64,000 nucleotides of DNA from Homalodisca vitripennis (Eukaryota; Arthropoda; Insecta; Hemiptera; Cicadellidae), in the NCBI RefSeq assembly GCF_021130785.1, contig NC_060215.1, positions 119,002,501 to 119,066,500 on the forward strand, written 5' to 3'. The translations under genes and the position numbers were made by a program. Positions within the stretch are counted from its first letter, which is position 1. Every line of letters begins with the position of its first letter. The notes beneath the pieces are model-generated. The model saw only the letters and a program-made list of their open reading frames with translations. It did no database searches and had not been told where the DNA came from. Positions 32,980 to 43,095 of this stretch are shown in pieces.

Positions 32980-33129
32980 CTTGGAATAATATTTATTTGA
33001 TCCTGGCAGCAGTTAAATGCTTTCTCATACTGACGATGGCATGTAGTTACTACTGCTATCGTCGACATTTGGAGAGAATCTCAGCTCTCCTACCTCATAT
33101 TCGGCTCATCTCTGATCTTACCCGATTTG
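32980..33129 (+). CDS. Exon 2: transmembrane segment of the unrecognised gene
   Basis: 150-nt exon after TTTAATGTTGCAG and before TTTG/GTTTGT, a weaker donor. It is phase 1 on both sides. Read after exon 1 it gives WNNIYLILAAVKCFLILTMA, then CSYYCYRRHLERI, and DLTRF. The first 28 residues form one membrane-spanning helix followed by a Cys/Tyr turn and basic residues, consistent with a single-pass protein with a short outside N-terminus. Joining to 34964 makes Asp across the border. No family recognised. Confidence 0.6.
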
Positions 33130-33312
33130 GTTTGTATCCCCCTTGATTTATATTTAAATTTGTTTATAATTTACCATTTTATTTAGTTTTGTTGCTGCTT
33201 GATTTTAGTTTGGTTTTAAACTAACCTGTTGGACTTTTACAATTTTGGTAAAATGGATTGGCCGTTAAAATAAGTAAGAACATATTAAAGAAATTAAATA
33301 GATATCTAATAT

Positions 33313-33313
33313 G

Positions 33314-33402
<89 letters not shown>
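33313..33402. repeat. (TA)n(GT)n microsatellite
   Basis: About 22 bp of TA then 68 bp of GT. Confidence 0.97.
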
Positions 33403-33405
<3 letters not shown>

Positions 33406-34963
33406 ATATAATGTTTTAAGTTGGAATATTTTTAAACTAGGCCTACTGTGGATACTGAAAAATGTTTTGTGTATTTATTTTAATATATCCAATAATAGGT
33501 TACAGATTAATATTTCTTGTGCTGAAATATTTAAGTTATGTTTTTTATGCTACGTAATAACATGTTCTACACAACAATACATGGGTTTAAATGTATTAGT
33601 AGTTTTTAACATCATATTTATTTCTATAAAAATTAATTTTGTTAAGCATGGATATAAAAATTAATTTAGTTAAGGATGAATATAAAAATTCTGTAAATTT
33701 AACAAATAATATCCAATCTAAAAATATAATATGCTTACTTAATAATTTAATATAGAATATCTTAATCCACGCAGCTATAACACAAGTACATAACGACACA
33801 TTTTTACACTGATATGTTGATTCGCGTTCATCTAGGCCTGCTTACAAAATTGTCTATATTTCCTAATTAAAATGCCTGTATTTTCACGTACGTAGTGATA
33901 TAAAAATTCTCATCCTTTTTTACATCTAGGGAGTTTATCTGAAAGAGCTATTAATTCGAAAAAATATTTCCCAAGTCTTAAATCGATCACACCACAATAA
34001 ACATCAAAGATGTGGTTATCACCATTTATATATAGCGAAGGGAATGGTATAACTTATCAAAAAAAACATAATTTTTGTACTAAAAAAATAACGGAAACAT
34101 TCTTTTTTATTGACGCAGAAGCTGAATAAGATCCACTAAAAGTTTTAGTGATGTTCGTGATTGTAATAATGTCCAAACTGATTTCCAGGCTTTTTATTTT
34201 TTTGTCGTCAGTGCTGTGTGAGTAAAATAACGTTACACTTTTGAATACACGGTTTAGTTAGCGTTTATCCATATCTACAACCATTTGCATTGCCCACTCA
34301 ACTAATAAATAACATCAAAATTGATATTTCAATGGTTCTGTTAGCGTTCATTCAACGCTGAAAAAGTTGAATTTGTGGTAGTTTGAAACAATCTAGGTCT
34401 AGATATACTCCAAAATTGACATAGAAATAATAAAATAATTCGATCTGCATTCTTCTGTAAAATAATATAATTCACTGTTTTTTCTGTTGTACTCAGAATT
34501 ATCTTATGGGTGATATGGGAAATGTGCTCTTGTGTAGTCTTTGGGAAACATTCAAAAGTTTACAGTATATAGGTAGCTTCCAGCAAGGATTTTGTTTTTA
34601 AGACTACCACATTATTATTGTAGTCATCCATATTATTGTAGGATTATAGTTATCTTTAAAATATATACTGTAGTTACTACGTTTGTAAAATTTTAGTTGA
34701 ACTAATTATTTTACTATTAAAACAGAGAAATATTTCTCATTCCTAGACGTCTAGTGGGCTTAAATTGGTAAACACAAACAATGGCTCACTTGTTTATACT
34801 ACTGATCATAATTTGGACTATTTATTTCAAACGATTCAATGATTCTTAATATTTAATCAATCTGTTTACTTCTCTTAGATATCAATCACAGTTTTCAAAA
34901 AGTTACATGAAATGAAATAACTGTACCAGGAAGACAGCTGATAGTATGTGTTCATGTTCACAG
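33403..34963. other. Intron 2 of the plus-strand gene, nothing else seen
   Basis: AT-rich, no supported exon or mobile element. Confidence 0.5.
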
Positions 34964-35101
34964 ATCCTTTCATGATTGAGTCCGAGGCCACAGTGATGAA
35001 CGAACTAGAAACTGTCATTCAAGTTCCACGTGTCTCTGAAATAGGGGCTGTTGGTTACAAGTACTCCAAGTTCTTCCGGCGTCTCACCAGAGGCTTTGGA
35101 G
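34964..35101 (+). CDS. Exon 3 of the unrecognised membrane-protein gene
   Basis: Acceptor CATGTTCACAG; the frame reads PFMIESEATVMNELETVIQV, then VSEIGAVGYKYSKFFRRLTR and GFG, leaving one nucleotide before GGAG/GTCACT. 138 nt, phase 1 at both ends. The domain is soluble, with an acidic start and a basic FFRRLTRG motif. If the weak donor is not used, the frame continues with a hydrophobic tail (HLLALFYIINFFTYI) to a stop at 35169, which would make a second membrane segment; both forms are possible. Confidence 0.65.
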
Positions 35102-35475
35102 GTCACTTACTGGCATTGTTTTATATCATTAATTTCTTTACATATATTAAACGTTTAATATGGGGATAAAATATGAAATCATTGTTATTATAGGTTAAGT
35201 GCTTTAAGTTTAAATTACCGGATAATTGTATATAAAATAAATTGAATACTTAATTAAAAGTTTGTGGCACAAAAAATAGTTGTATTTCTGATTTATTTCA
35301 ACTAACCATAAATAAAAGTCGAAATGGAGGACACAGTCAGTTGGAGTGTGGGTATATAAATGGTAGAATATATAAAAAAAGAAATAATAAAAGCACATAC
35401 CATCCGTCAATGTATGGCATTTAAAGCTCTTTAATTACCTTACTTGTATCATAAATGAACGCTTATCCTGAACAG

Positions 35476-35558
35476 CTGACATATTTTGGCCCAAATCCAA
35501 CAAGATCGTTACCTCTGAGGCGACTACATCCCGCATCAAGACACCGTCCACGACAAGA
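35476..35558 (+). CDS. Exon 4 candidate of the unrecognised gene
   Basis: Acceptor CTTATCCTGAACAG (poor pyrimidine tract), open frame ADIFWPKSNKIVTSEATTSR and IKTPSTTR, donor AAGA/GTAAAAT. Entry phase 1 and exit phase 0 are exactly what is needed to connect exon 3 to the exon at 36472. The product is Ser/Thr- and Lys-rich. An antisense frame (35463-35690) is also open and is discussed among the rejected items. Confidence 0.45.
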
Positions 35559-36471
35559 GTAAAATGTTTGTCCTCGATACTTCTTCTGTGAGAGCACAAA
35601 CATAAAAGAACTGTGCTCTGTAAAAGACTGTTCCTTTACATACATGAACAATTTTGCAGCACTTGAATTACTCAATACATCTCGTTCCATTTGTCAAATG
35701 CGATCGCCTAATTTTTAATATCAGGGTTATATCAGGATTACTGCTTTCTTCACCACTTCGTAACAACTACTACTGAGCCGCAAAAAAGTCCAGTCATAAT
35801 TGTACTTTAAATTTGTGGCGTTTTTTCTAGCGAAACTGCAAGAATACAAACTTATTTGCCTTGATATGAAGAACCACCTTGAATCAAATACGAGAACTAA
35901 AATTGTATTTAAAAATGCATTAAAGTTTAAAGTTCAAACATATCTTCACTGAAAATGGCTCTCCATAGTGAAATTGAAATATCTCAGAGTTTGTAAATTA
36001 AAATTGCTTGAACCATGATTAGCACGGTAAGAGGGGAAAACATAGTTAACGGAAGGTAAGGAGCACCGAATAGCAAACGATGATGTATTATTAATGTACT
36101 GCTATTAACGAAATTTAATATAAGTATTCCATGAAGCATTTATTATTACTCATAAATCAAACATTGTTTTGAACGGAATATGGGTAAATACAATTAGATT
36201 TGGAAAATTGTAATTAAAGTGTTCGATATGAGAGAAAATAGTTTTTCAAAGCCAACCAACAAACGACAGATTAACAGGAACCATACAATTTCCACAACAT
36301 GATAGAACAGTTTTAAACATTTTTTCTACCATTTACAATCTTTGTAAAACGATTTATTTGATTTTAAAACTTCTCTTGAATAGGTGGTTGCTAAGCTCCA
36401 TTTTCCATTTGAAGCATTCTACTTTACAAATACTTCAGAAAGCTTATTGATTAGCTTGACACCAACTTCAG
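35559..36471. other. Intron 4 of the plus-strand gene, nothing else seen
   Basis: AT-rich; isolated GTAAG sites near 36030 and 36054 could not be tied to an exon. Confidence 0.45.
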
Positions 36472-36720
36472 ACGGTAAACGTTCGAATGATGCAATTCGG
36501 TGTTTTTGAACGCGGAAGGAAGTTGTCCCTGCATCTAGTTCCCATACTGGTGAACGTCCCTTCCTTGAACCAAGTTACACTTAGAACGGCAGTACAGGAC
36601 AACCTCCAGGATATAGAGACAGGGCAAAGTCAGCAATCCAAGCTCCCTGAAGTGTTTTTGCATGAATCTCTGAAGTTCAATTTTGAAATGATTGATGACA
36701 GCTTTTTTTTGACTTTAAAT
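36472..36720 (+). CDS. Exon 5 of the unrecognised gene, running into a C-rich minisatellite
   Basis: Acceptor CCAACTTCAG; open phase-0 frame TVNVRMMQFGVFERGRKLSL, HLVPILVNVPSLNQVTLRTA, then QDNLQDIETGQSQQSKLPEV and FNFEMIDDS. Composition and lack of stops over 240 nt are coding-like, with an amphipathic Gln-rich second half. The frame is the only open one after the acceptor. No good donor is present before the C15A array at 36721. The frame stays open across the array and stops at 36832, so either the last exon includes a poly-Pro tract or the natural 3' end was replaced. The family is not recognised. Confidence 0.6.
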
Positions 36721-36820
36721 CCCCCCCCCCCCCACCCCCCCCCCCCCCCACCCCCCCCCCCCCCCACCCCCCCCCCCCCCCACCCCCCCCCCCCCCCACC
36801 CCCCCCCCCCCCCACCCCCC
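36721..36820. repeat. Perfect 16-bp minisatellite, (C15A)n
   Basis: Single A residues at 36734, 36750, 36766, 36782, 36798 and 36814 are exactly 16 bp apart, all other bases are C. The complementary strand is G15T repeats and should form G-quadruplexes. A fixed 16-bp period rules out a simple mononucleotide slippage tract. Confidence 0.97.
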
Positions 36821-36834
36821 AAAAAACCATATAG

Positions 36835-37591
36835 AATGCTGTTGCTACCTTTAAGGACCAGTGGGACGTCCTTAGCCCGAAGTTATTTTCGAAATAAGAA
36901 CTAGCCCATATTTATCCCAGAAACCGTAATATGTCCATTTCAAATTTCAGCGCAAACGGTCGGGTAATTTCAATCCAAACAAACAAAGGCACTTTCGTAT
37001 TTACGATTATGATTTAAAGATACAGTTTTGAGAAATGTTTACAAAAATAAAGTCATACGTTCAGACAGTTTCTAATATTTAAGGTATGACAAAAGATCAA
37101 TTCAATTTTACAAACACACAAAATTCAAGTAACGTTTAAAAAATAAAGAAAATTATTTCATGATGGTAATCCCTTCTGATATTTATAAAATGAAAATTGT
37201 AGGCTGAGATGTCCTACGAACCGAAACGAAATTATGAAAAGATTGTATTCTACAAGTACATGAACTTTATTTTTAAATGGTCTAACAATCAAGCTTTATG
37301 TTTAACCATACATTTATTTGAAAGACAAATATACCTAAAAACTTACCGTTTTACAACAGTGTTTGGCAATTTAATATACGTATCTGGATCGTGAACTGCA
37401 AATTATAATGTGGGAACGCTTTGAATATTTTTATCTTTTATCTTCTAAGTATAATATGTTAATATTAATATGTAAGTATTAAATTTGCATATATGTGTAT
37501 TCTTGAGTCCTCCTGAAGACACACAATTCATTAACATCGGTCCAGCCGTTTAGGAGGAGTTCAGTGACATACACACGCACACAATGTATGT

Positions 37592-37592
<1 letters not shown>
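36835..37592. other. Intergenic DNA with probable transposon-tail motifs
   Basis: 36940-36990 (CAAATTTCAGCGCAAACGGT) and 37530-37590 (CATCGGTCCAGCCGTTTAGG) resemble each other and end in oligo-CA or TA tracts, a pattern typical of dispersed insect element ends. A 61-codon plus-strand frame at 37209-37394 is not supported. Confidence 0.35.
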
Positions 37593-37629
<37 letters not shown>

Positions 37630-37640
37630 TTATTTATTTA
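37593..37640. repeat. (TA)n microsatellite
   Basis: About 30 bp of TA followed by TTTA repeats, directly after the dispersed-element motif. Confidence 0.95.
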
Positions 37641-37957
37641 TCAAATATTACCTCAAGCATTGTCAATTTCTTTTTATACCTGAAAAATTTTTAATATCAT
37701 CCGATTTAAATTGATTGTTAATTTCACTAATGAGAGAGAAGCTGTATTTAAAACTACTAAGTTATTTTTATAATGCTCATAGTTGTACAATACAATGTTT
37801 TGGTATTGTAATCACTGCTTATTTTTATTGCTTCTACTTTCTTGAGAGATTATTCTTGAAAACAGAGAGGGTTTTCTTTACTTTTATATTATATTTGCTG
37901 AGGCTGTGTTTCACAGTGCTGTTGTTTTATAGTTCGTGTGAACAGTGAACAGTGAAA

Positions 37958-38035
37958 ATGCCTAGTAAAGCATCTCACAAAAGTAAAACAAAACCTAGAT
38001 ATAGAAGGAATCAATTTGTGACCGCAATGAGATGA
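37958..38035 (+). CDS. Small basic ORF, possible transposon protein N-terminus
   Basis: ATG at 37958 opens 25 codons: MPSKASHKSKTKPRYRRNQF, then VTAMR and a stop. Short Lys/Arg-rich starts ending in an N-Q-F motif occur at the N-termini of some insect transposon proteins, but this resemblance is from memory and weak. Confidence 0.25.
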   Translation: MPSKASHKSKTKPRYRRNQFVTAMR

Positions 38036-38589
38036 AATCAACGAAAACCCAAAGCACAAGCTATAATTCCCCTCCTCCACCTGTCATTTTGTGCGGTTAC
38101 AATAAAACTTTATATAACGACCAGGAATATGAAACACAAAAACAAATTGTCTTATGATAAAATGGTTTTTATAAAAAAGGTCAATTGGGACTTGGCAGAC
38201 CCAAATCTCTTACGAAGTGTCTGCACTAAAGAACACAAAACCCAAATAAGATTTTGAAATAAGTTCGTTTAATTCATTTAAAGCAAGTTTCTATAATCAA
38301 CAGAAATCAGTTATTCACGTCATGTGTTAGAAAAGTGTAAAATGTCACCTTAGTGCCAGAGTGGCATATTATGCCAAGAATAAGTTTGATAAATCTCACA
38401 AAGTGTCTTCGGTTAGCGAAAGACGAAACCCGCTCAAGGGGCGAACGAAATGGGTTACATCATTCATGGCGAGGCGAACCGTAGCCAAAGACGGAAGACA
38501 GAAACCAAAATTGTCAAACCTAACGTTCAAAAAGATAAACGTTAGCTTAAGGTAATGTTCCAAACCCCAGTTAACACAGTGAGGCGTAT

Positions 38590-38800
38590 ACGCGACGCGA
38601 AGCATATGTTGGAACTGTGAAAAACAGGGAGCATTTTTTTCGAGAATGCGAGAGGCTCAAGACCTTAAGGTGTTTTTATTGTAAGCGACAAGGTATAGCA
38701 ACTACCACTTGCAATTGCCGGACGGGAAACGGTCGGTGGACCCAGCCGAGAAAGGGTCACCTGAGTCCCAACCGAAGAAATTAAAAACGACCCCAGAAGA
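38590..38800 (+). pseudogene. gag nucleocapsid zinc-knuckle remnant
   Basis: The plus strand reads CWNCEKQG and, after frame changes, EC followed by CFYCKRQG and TTCNC, which fits two CCHC-type knuckles of a retrotransposon nucleocapsid. The His of the first knuckle is not in place because of frameshifts. Confidence 0.6.
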
Positions 38801-38859
38801 CTGTTAGAGTTGGCTTCGCACAATAGCGATTTTTTCTGGATCTGTACAGAGTAGCAGAA

Positions 38860-39343
38860 ACATGGACATCAGACAAAACGTCGAAATAGAAATCTTTGGT
38901 AACACATTTTCTGCTTTAATAGATACTGGGGCATTCGATGGTGGGAAAGAGACTAACTGAGCATTTGAGACGCAACGGAAATGTACCATTTAAACGCCCG
39001 ATAAAAATCCGAATGGCTGATTGGTCACAGACATTGTTAGAAGAATATTATAACGTTCGAAGGCTTGATCTCATATAGAGATACGACGCATACGTTCGAG
39101 GCACTTTGCGTGCCGTCACTTACTTCGGACCTGATAGTTGGTATCGATTCGATTGAATCGTTGGGGTTGCTGACATATGATTTCCCTCCCCAGACGCGAC
39201 AACGAACGTAATATCTTCTTAAAGAAGAGTGATGTATGGGATGTTAGCGGATTGAATCAGCTATCAGAAGATGAACAAGAGGTCTTAGAAAAATTTCTAA
39301 GAAAGGAGTTGCCTAAACTCGATGATGTTAGGGGTAAAACAAC
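38860..39343 (+). pseudogene. Ty3/gypsy protease, frameshifted copy
   Basis: MDIRQNVEIEIF is followed by ALIDTGAF, where DTG is the aspartic-protease active site. Right after it the frame shifts by one base, so the downstream part (TEHLRRNG, IKIRMAD, LIVGIDSIESLG) is in another frame. A second lesion near 39050 breaks the stretch that is intact in the 45698-46084 copy. Then DVWDVSGLNQLSEDEQEVLE at 39225-39290. The same one-base lesion is present in the inverted copy. Confidence 0.8.
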
Positions 39344-39379
39344 CTCACCGACCACACCGCAGAGCTTGAGGCTAGTACA

Positions 39380-40230
39380 TGTAGCTTTGTCGTGATGATA
39401 TTTTTTTGTTAGGAATCTTCGGAGACCTTGTACCCTGACATCCGATGTGAGGCCTTGTTTGTTACAGTAAAAACCAATAGTCACACTCGTATGCTTATCT
39501 ATGGAGTATGCCTCCCTCCAAATTCAACCTCGGAAGCTTACTCATATTTTGCGCAGACATTGGAAGAGGTTATAGCCAGTAACCCTCCATTCAACTGTAT
39601 CCTGTTCGTTGGTGATTTCGATCTCCCTAAGCTCAACTGGGTCTCCCCTGACAGTTCTCTAGCCTACGCGTCCGAGATTGCTTTACTCGATGGGGCTGCT
39701 CTCATTGATGTTGATCAAATTAGAGGCGTCCTTAATGAGAGAGAGGTTCAATTGTACTTGGCTTTTGGTTTTATTTCTAGCTGTCTCTACCGCTTTAGAT
39801 CAACTTCTGCCCAATGAGGGTTGCCACCCACCCCTATAAATAACCGACAAAATTAACTCCAAAGGTTCATTTCCAGAGCTCGTAAAGTTTAAACCCAATC
39901 TGAACAGATGCAATCTTGGTGGTGTAATGAGATACTTCATAATTGTTTGATATTATTCGACCTAATGGCAAAAGATATTAAATATTTATTTTCGGACTTC
40001 TGTGATTGGCATAGGGAGTGTTTACGCTCTCATTCACCATTTCCAAAATGGTCCAGTAGAGATCTGAAGATGTTAGTGATACTTAAAATATCCCTTCACG
40101 CTAAATATAAGATTTCTCTTAGAGACGCGTTCTGTAGAGTGCGTGAGCGGTGAAAAATTGTTTTCACATATTAACAATGCCTTAAAACATCACTAAATGA
40201 TTATATTACTATAAGTTTCATATGGACATC
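39380..40230 (+). pseudogene. LINE endonuclease and pre-RT fragment
   Basis: An intact 129-codon frame (39428-39817) reads CEALFVTVKTNSHTRMLIYG, then VCLPPNSTSEAYSYFAQTLE and ILFVGDFDLPKLNW, the GDFN-P..W block of AP-endonucleases with N changed to D. Downstream PKWSSRDLKML and HAKYKISLRD (40045-40120) match the segment between endonuclease and RT. It is a different family from the other LINEs here. No RT follows. Confidence 0.75.
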
Positions 40231-41179
40231 AAAATTTATGTCTCAATCTATTCTCTTAGGAAACATAAAATTACTGTCAAAAGGTATAGCAAAGATTCAA
40301 AATCAGAACATGTATTTATTACGGTGGGATCCGAAGACTAAGAATGGAAAAGTTATTTTTTCAATAATTATGATTTAAACTAATTTTTTTTATTTTATGA
40401 CACTTTTGTGTAAAATCTTGTAGTTTATTAATTATTCAAAACTTCAACAAGCTAAACTCCTGTATGTCGTTTTTAAACAGTATACATCCGTTTCAATGAA
40501 CAATCAACATAACAAGACTAGTTCAAATTAACTTTTAAACAAAACACAACGTTTTTTTTTTCAAAAACATTTTGATTGGATCGCAGCTTAATCTAACAGC
40601 CACATCCGACAGATGCAATAAAGAGAGATTTTTACACAATAAACCATAACTTTATTATCAAGAACTCGTCTATTTTAAATATCATACAGTACATTCTGAG
40701 AATAATAGTCATCTTTAAGTATTAAGTGTAATACTTTGTTTGTTTTGAAAGTAATTCATATACCGGCACATGTTAATTTTATGTAAATTTTCAAAACTTT
40801 TGATCTTCTTCTTCTAAACACATGGTATATCTATATAATATATTTGAATCTAGACCACACAATTAATTTTTTACAAATAATAATTTAATAGCTTTAATGT
40901 AGAATAAACCTTTGCAACATCTTGATTTTCGGGCAAAGGATTGGCAGAAGGGAGAGTTGAATATTATTCACACTGGTGTACAAGCCTGATCAACTTGTAG
41001 ATTGTCTTATCTGCTGAGTAAGAGAACAATGCTGCAGCTCCAGCTGGCCATACAACGTATTTGACTCAATCTGACTGTTGAAACTGTACTACTGCCTGAC
41101 AGGTTATGCCTTGCATAGCTATCCCTCTTTCCTCATGAAATTTCAATGGTAGTGTAAGTTTGTCGTTCACGAGAGCTAC
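40231..41179. other. AT-rich DNA upstream of the signal-peptide exon
   Basis: No TATA box at the expected distance from 41180. 40930-41180 is GC-richer and may be 5' UTR or promoter, without a specific motif. Confidence 0.4.
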
Positions 41180-41239
41180 ATGAGACTGTTCCCTGCCCTA
41201 CACTGCTCCCTCCTTGCTCTTTACTGGATTTTAGCTGAG
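41180..41239 (+). CDS. Signal-peptide first exon of an unrecognised secreted protein
   Basis: ATG at 41180 (GAGCTACATGAG) opens 20 codons ending exactly at a consensus donor (GCTGAG/GTAAGATG), phase 0. The peptide has a basic n-region (MR), a hydrophobic core (LHCSLLALYWIL) and an AE end typical of a signal peptide close to its cleavage site. A one-exon signal peptide followed by an intron is common in insect secreted-protein genes. No downstream exon was identified; the intron would contain the minisatellite and the Ty3/gypsy insertion. Confidence 0.5.
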
Positions 41240-41559
41240 GTAAGATGTTTTAATTTTCTTTTGTTGAAAACCTTTTATAACGTTTTAATCGGGTCAGGGA
41301 TAGTTTATAAAAATATATAACCCTAAGACACCGGATATAACAGTCGAGAGGGGTAAAATCCAGGGTTCAAACGGGAGAGGTAGTTTCCAAGTTCAGCTCA
41401 GACCCGAATTAAATAAAAACAAAAGCCGAAGCCAATACAGCACTGACGATCAAACTCGGAAACGAAAGGAAATAAAGGGAAGGCGTCAGAATTTGCTTTA
41501 GGATGACTGTTATCCTACCTAAACGTTCCCTAATACGACAGTTGCTAGTTCAACTGAAG

Positions 41560-42420
41560 CTCGAAAATGAGGAACGGCCGGTGCCAACGTACGTCAAGCG
41601 ACCCAGCGGCCTTGAAAGGAAACAATAAACTAGATAAAACTAAATACGAACACTAGTTCGCTTGAAATCGCGCATAGCTCGAAACTAAGGAAAGCTGGTG
41701 CTAACGTACGTCAAGCGAACCAGCGGCCTCGAAAGGAAACAATAAACTAAATAAAACTAAATTCGAACACTAGTTCACTTTAAATCGCGCATAGCTCGAA
41801 ACTAAGGAAAGCTGGTGCCAACGTACGTCAAGCAAACCAGCGGCCTCGAAAAGAAACGATAAACTAAATAAAAACTAAATGCGAACACTAGTTCGCTTGA
41901 AATCGCGCATAGCTCGAAACTAGGGAACGTTGGTGCCAACGTACGTCAAGCAACCCAGCGGCCTCGAAACGAAAAGTTAAAACTAAATATAAGCTAAACT
42001 AAACTACATTCCACGCCTAGTCCAAAACTAAGGAACGCTAGTGCCAACCTACGTTAAGCATACAAGCGGCCTCGATAGGAAACGATAAACTAAATAAAAG
42101 CTTAACTAAATTACGTCTAGGCCCGATGCTAAGGAACGCTGGTGCCAACGTACGTCAAACAACCCAGCGGCCTCGAAAGGAAATGACAAACTATGTAAAA
42201 ACTAAACTACGTTCACGCCTAGTCCAAAATTTAGGAACGCTGGTGCCAACATACGTCAAGCAACCCAGCGGCCTCGAAACGAAAGGATAAACTCAATAAA
42301 AGCTAAACTAAATTACGTCTAGCCCGATGTTGAGAAAACGCTGGTGCCAACGTACGTCAAGCAATCCAGCGGCCTCGAAACGAAACGATAACCGATAAAC
42401 TAAATAAAAACTAAATTCCA
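41560..42420. repeat. Tandem array, 8 units of ~100-118 bp
   Basis: The core CCAACGTACGTCAAGC occurs at about 41587, 41703, 41817, 41935, 42042, 42145, 42245 and 42345. The first units are 115-118 bp (with a CACTAGTTCGCTTGAAATCG segment), the later ones 100-107 bp and lack that segment. Units are 80-95 percent alike, so this array is older than the 124-bp one. It lies just beyond the LTR of the minus-strand Ty3/gypsy element. Confidence 0.9.
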
Positions 42421-42439
42421 ACTCCTCATTGCTAGTAGT

Positions 42440-42981
42440 AGAATCTAGTCCTATTCGTACTTATATATTTTTTGCTATACTTTATATATAAAATAATATT
42501 CTATCAGTAGTTTAAGTACGTAATATAATGTACTTATCGTATCGTTAGTGACTGGGCAAATGCAGGTAAAAGCGTGTTTTGGCAGGTAAATAAGTACCTA
42601 CTACGGCTAGGACTTACTTGCACCTTATCCTGTCATAGGTGGGGGTGGTGACTCCAACTCGACGACGACTCCGACTGAGAGACACCGACCGAGAGAGTGA
42701 GCCAGCCAGGCTCAATACGTACTGTAGTACTTGAGCCGTCCGCTGTAAGGCGCTTCAGCCCTTGAAGCAAACTCCGGCTGATTTATCCTAAAACTCCGTG
42801 TCTTACCCGGTCGAGCCGGACCCCGCCAGCTAACGTCTCCTGCGTGGATGTTGATCTACTAGAGTATAATTGTAGGTGGAAGAAGTAAAAATCATAACAT
42901 GTCATTAAACTAAAAAATATTATCCTCTCATAAAAATTAAAATTGCCTTATTTAAGCCCCATGTAAAAATGACATGTTACA
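42440..42981 (-). mobile_element. 3' LTR of the minus-strand Ty3/gypsy element (inner end certain)
   Basis: Reading the minus strand, a polypurine tract is followed at 42981 by TGTAACATGTC, a typical LTR start. The LTR sequence is GC-richer around 42600-42840. The distal end could not be fixed because no 5' LTR is present for comparison; 42440, where the minisatellite ends, is a guess. Confidence 0.55.
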
Positions 42982-43000
42982 TCCCCCACCCTTTTTGGGG
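42982..43000 (-). promoter_or_regulatory. Polypurine tract of the Ty3/gypsy element
   Basis: The minus strand reads AAAAAGGGTGGGGGA directly before the LTR start TGTAACA. Polypurine tracts prime plus-strand DNA synthesis at this position in LTR elements. Confidence 0.7.
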
Positions 43001-43095
43001 AAACAAAATGAGATAAAAAACGTTAAACAACAGGACTCTTTCGAATAACTGTAAACTACAGATTGATTTCCATCAGTTGGATCACATATTCGTTT

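Larger units (their letters stand above)
38340..39343 (+). mobile_element. Ty3/gypsy LTR retrotransposon fragment, plus strand (gag end to protease)
   Basis: Plus-strand remains of gag and protease. 38749-39343 is a near-copy of 46270-45680 in inverted orientation. It ends abruptly inside the region that in the other copy leads into RT (after GGGGTAAAACAAC) and is replaced by unrelated sequence joining a LINE endonuclease. No LTR is found upstream. Confidence 0.85.

Noticed and set aside
35463..35690. Minus-strand frame with FYSCRGRCLDAGCSRLRG, resembling a FLYWCH-type zinc finger of a MULE transposon
   Set aside because: The His ligands are not in place, there is no second block, and the plus strand holds an exon (35476-35558) whose phases fit both neighbours. 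It remains an alternative.
36630..36830. Gly/Trp-rich frame on the minus strand and Pro/His-rich frame on the plus strand across the C15A array
   Set aside because: Both are products of the minisatellite. The upstream plus-strand exon is kept, the repeat part is not called as protein.
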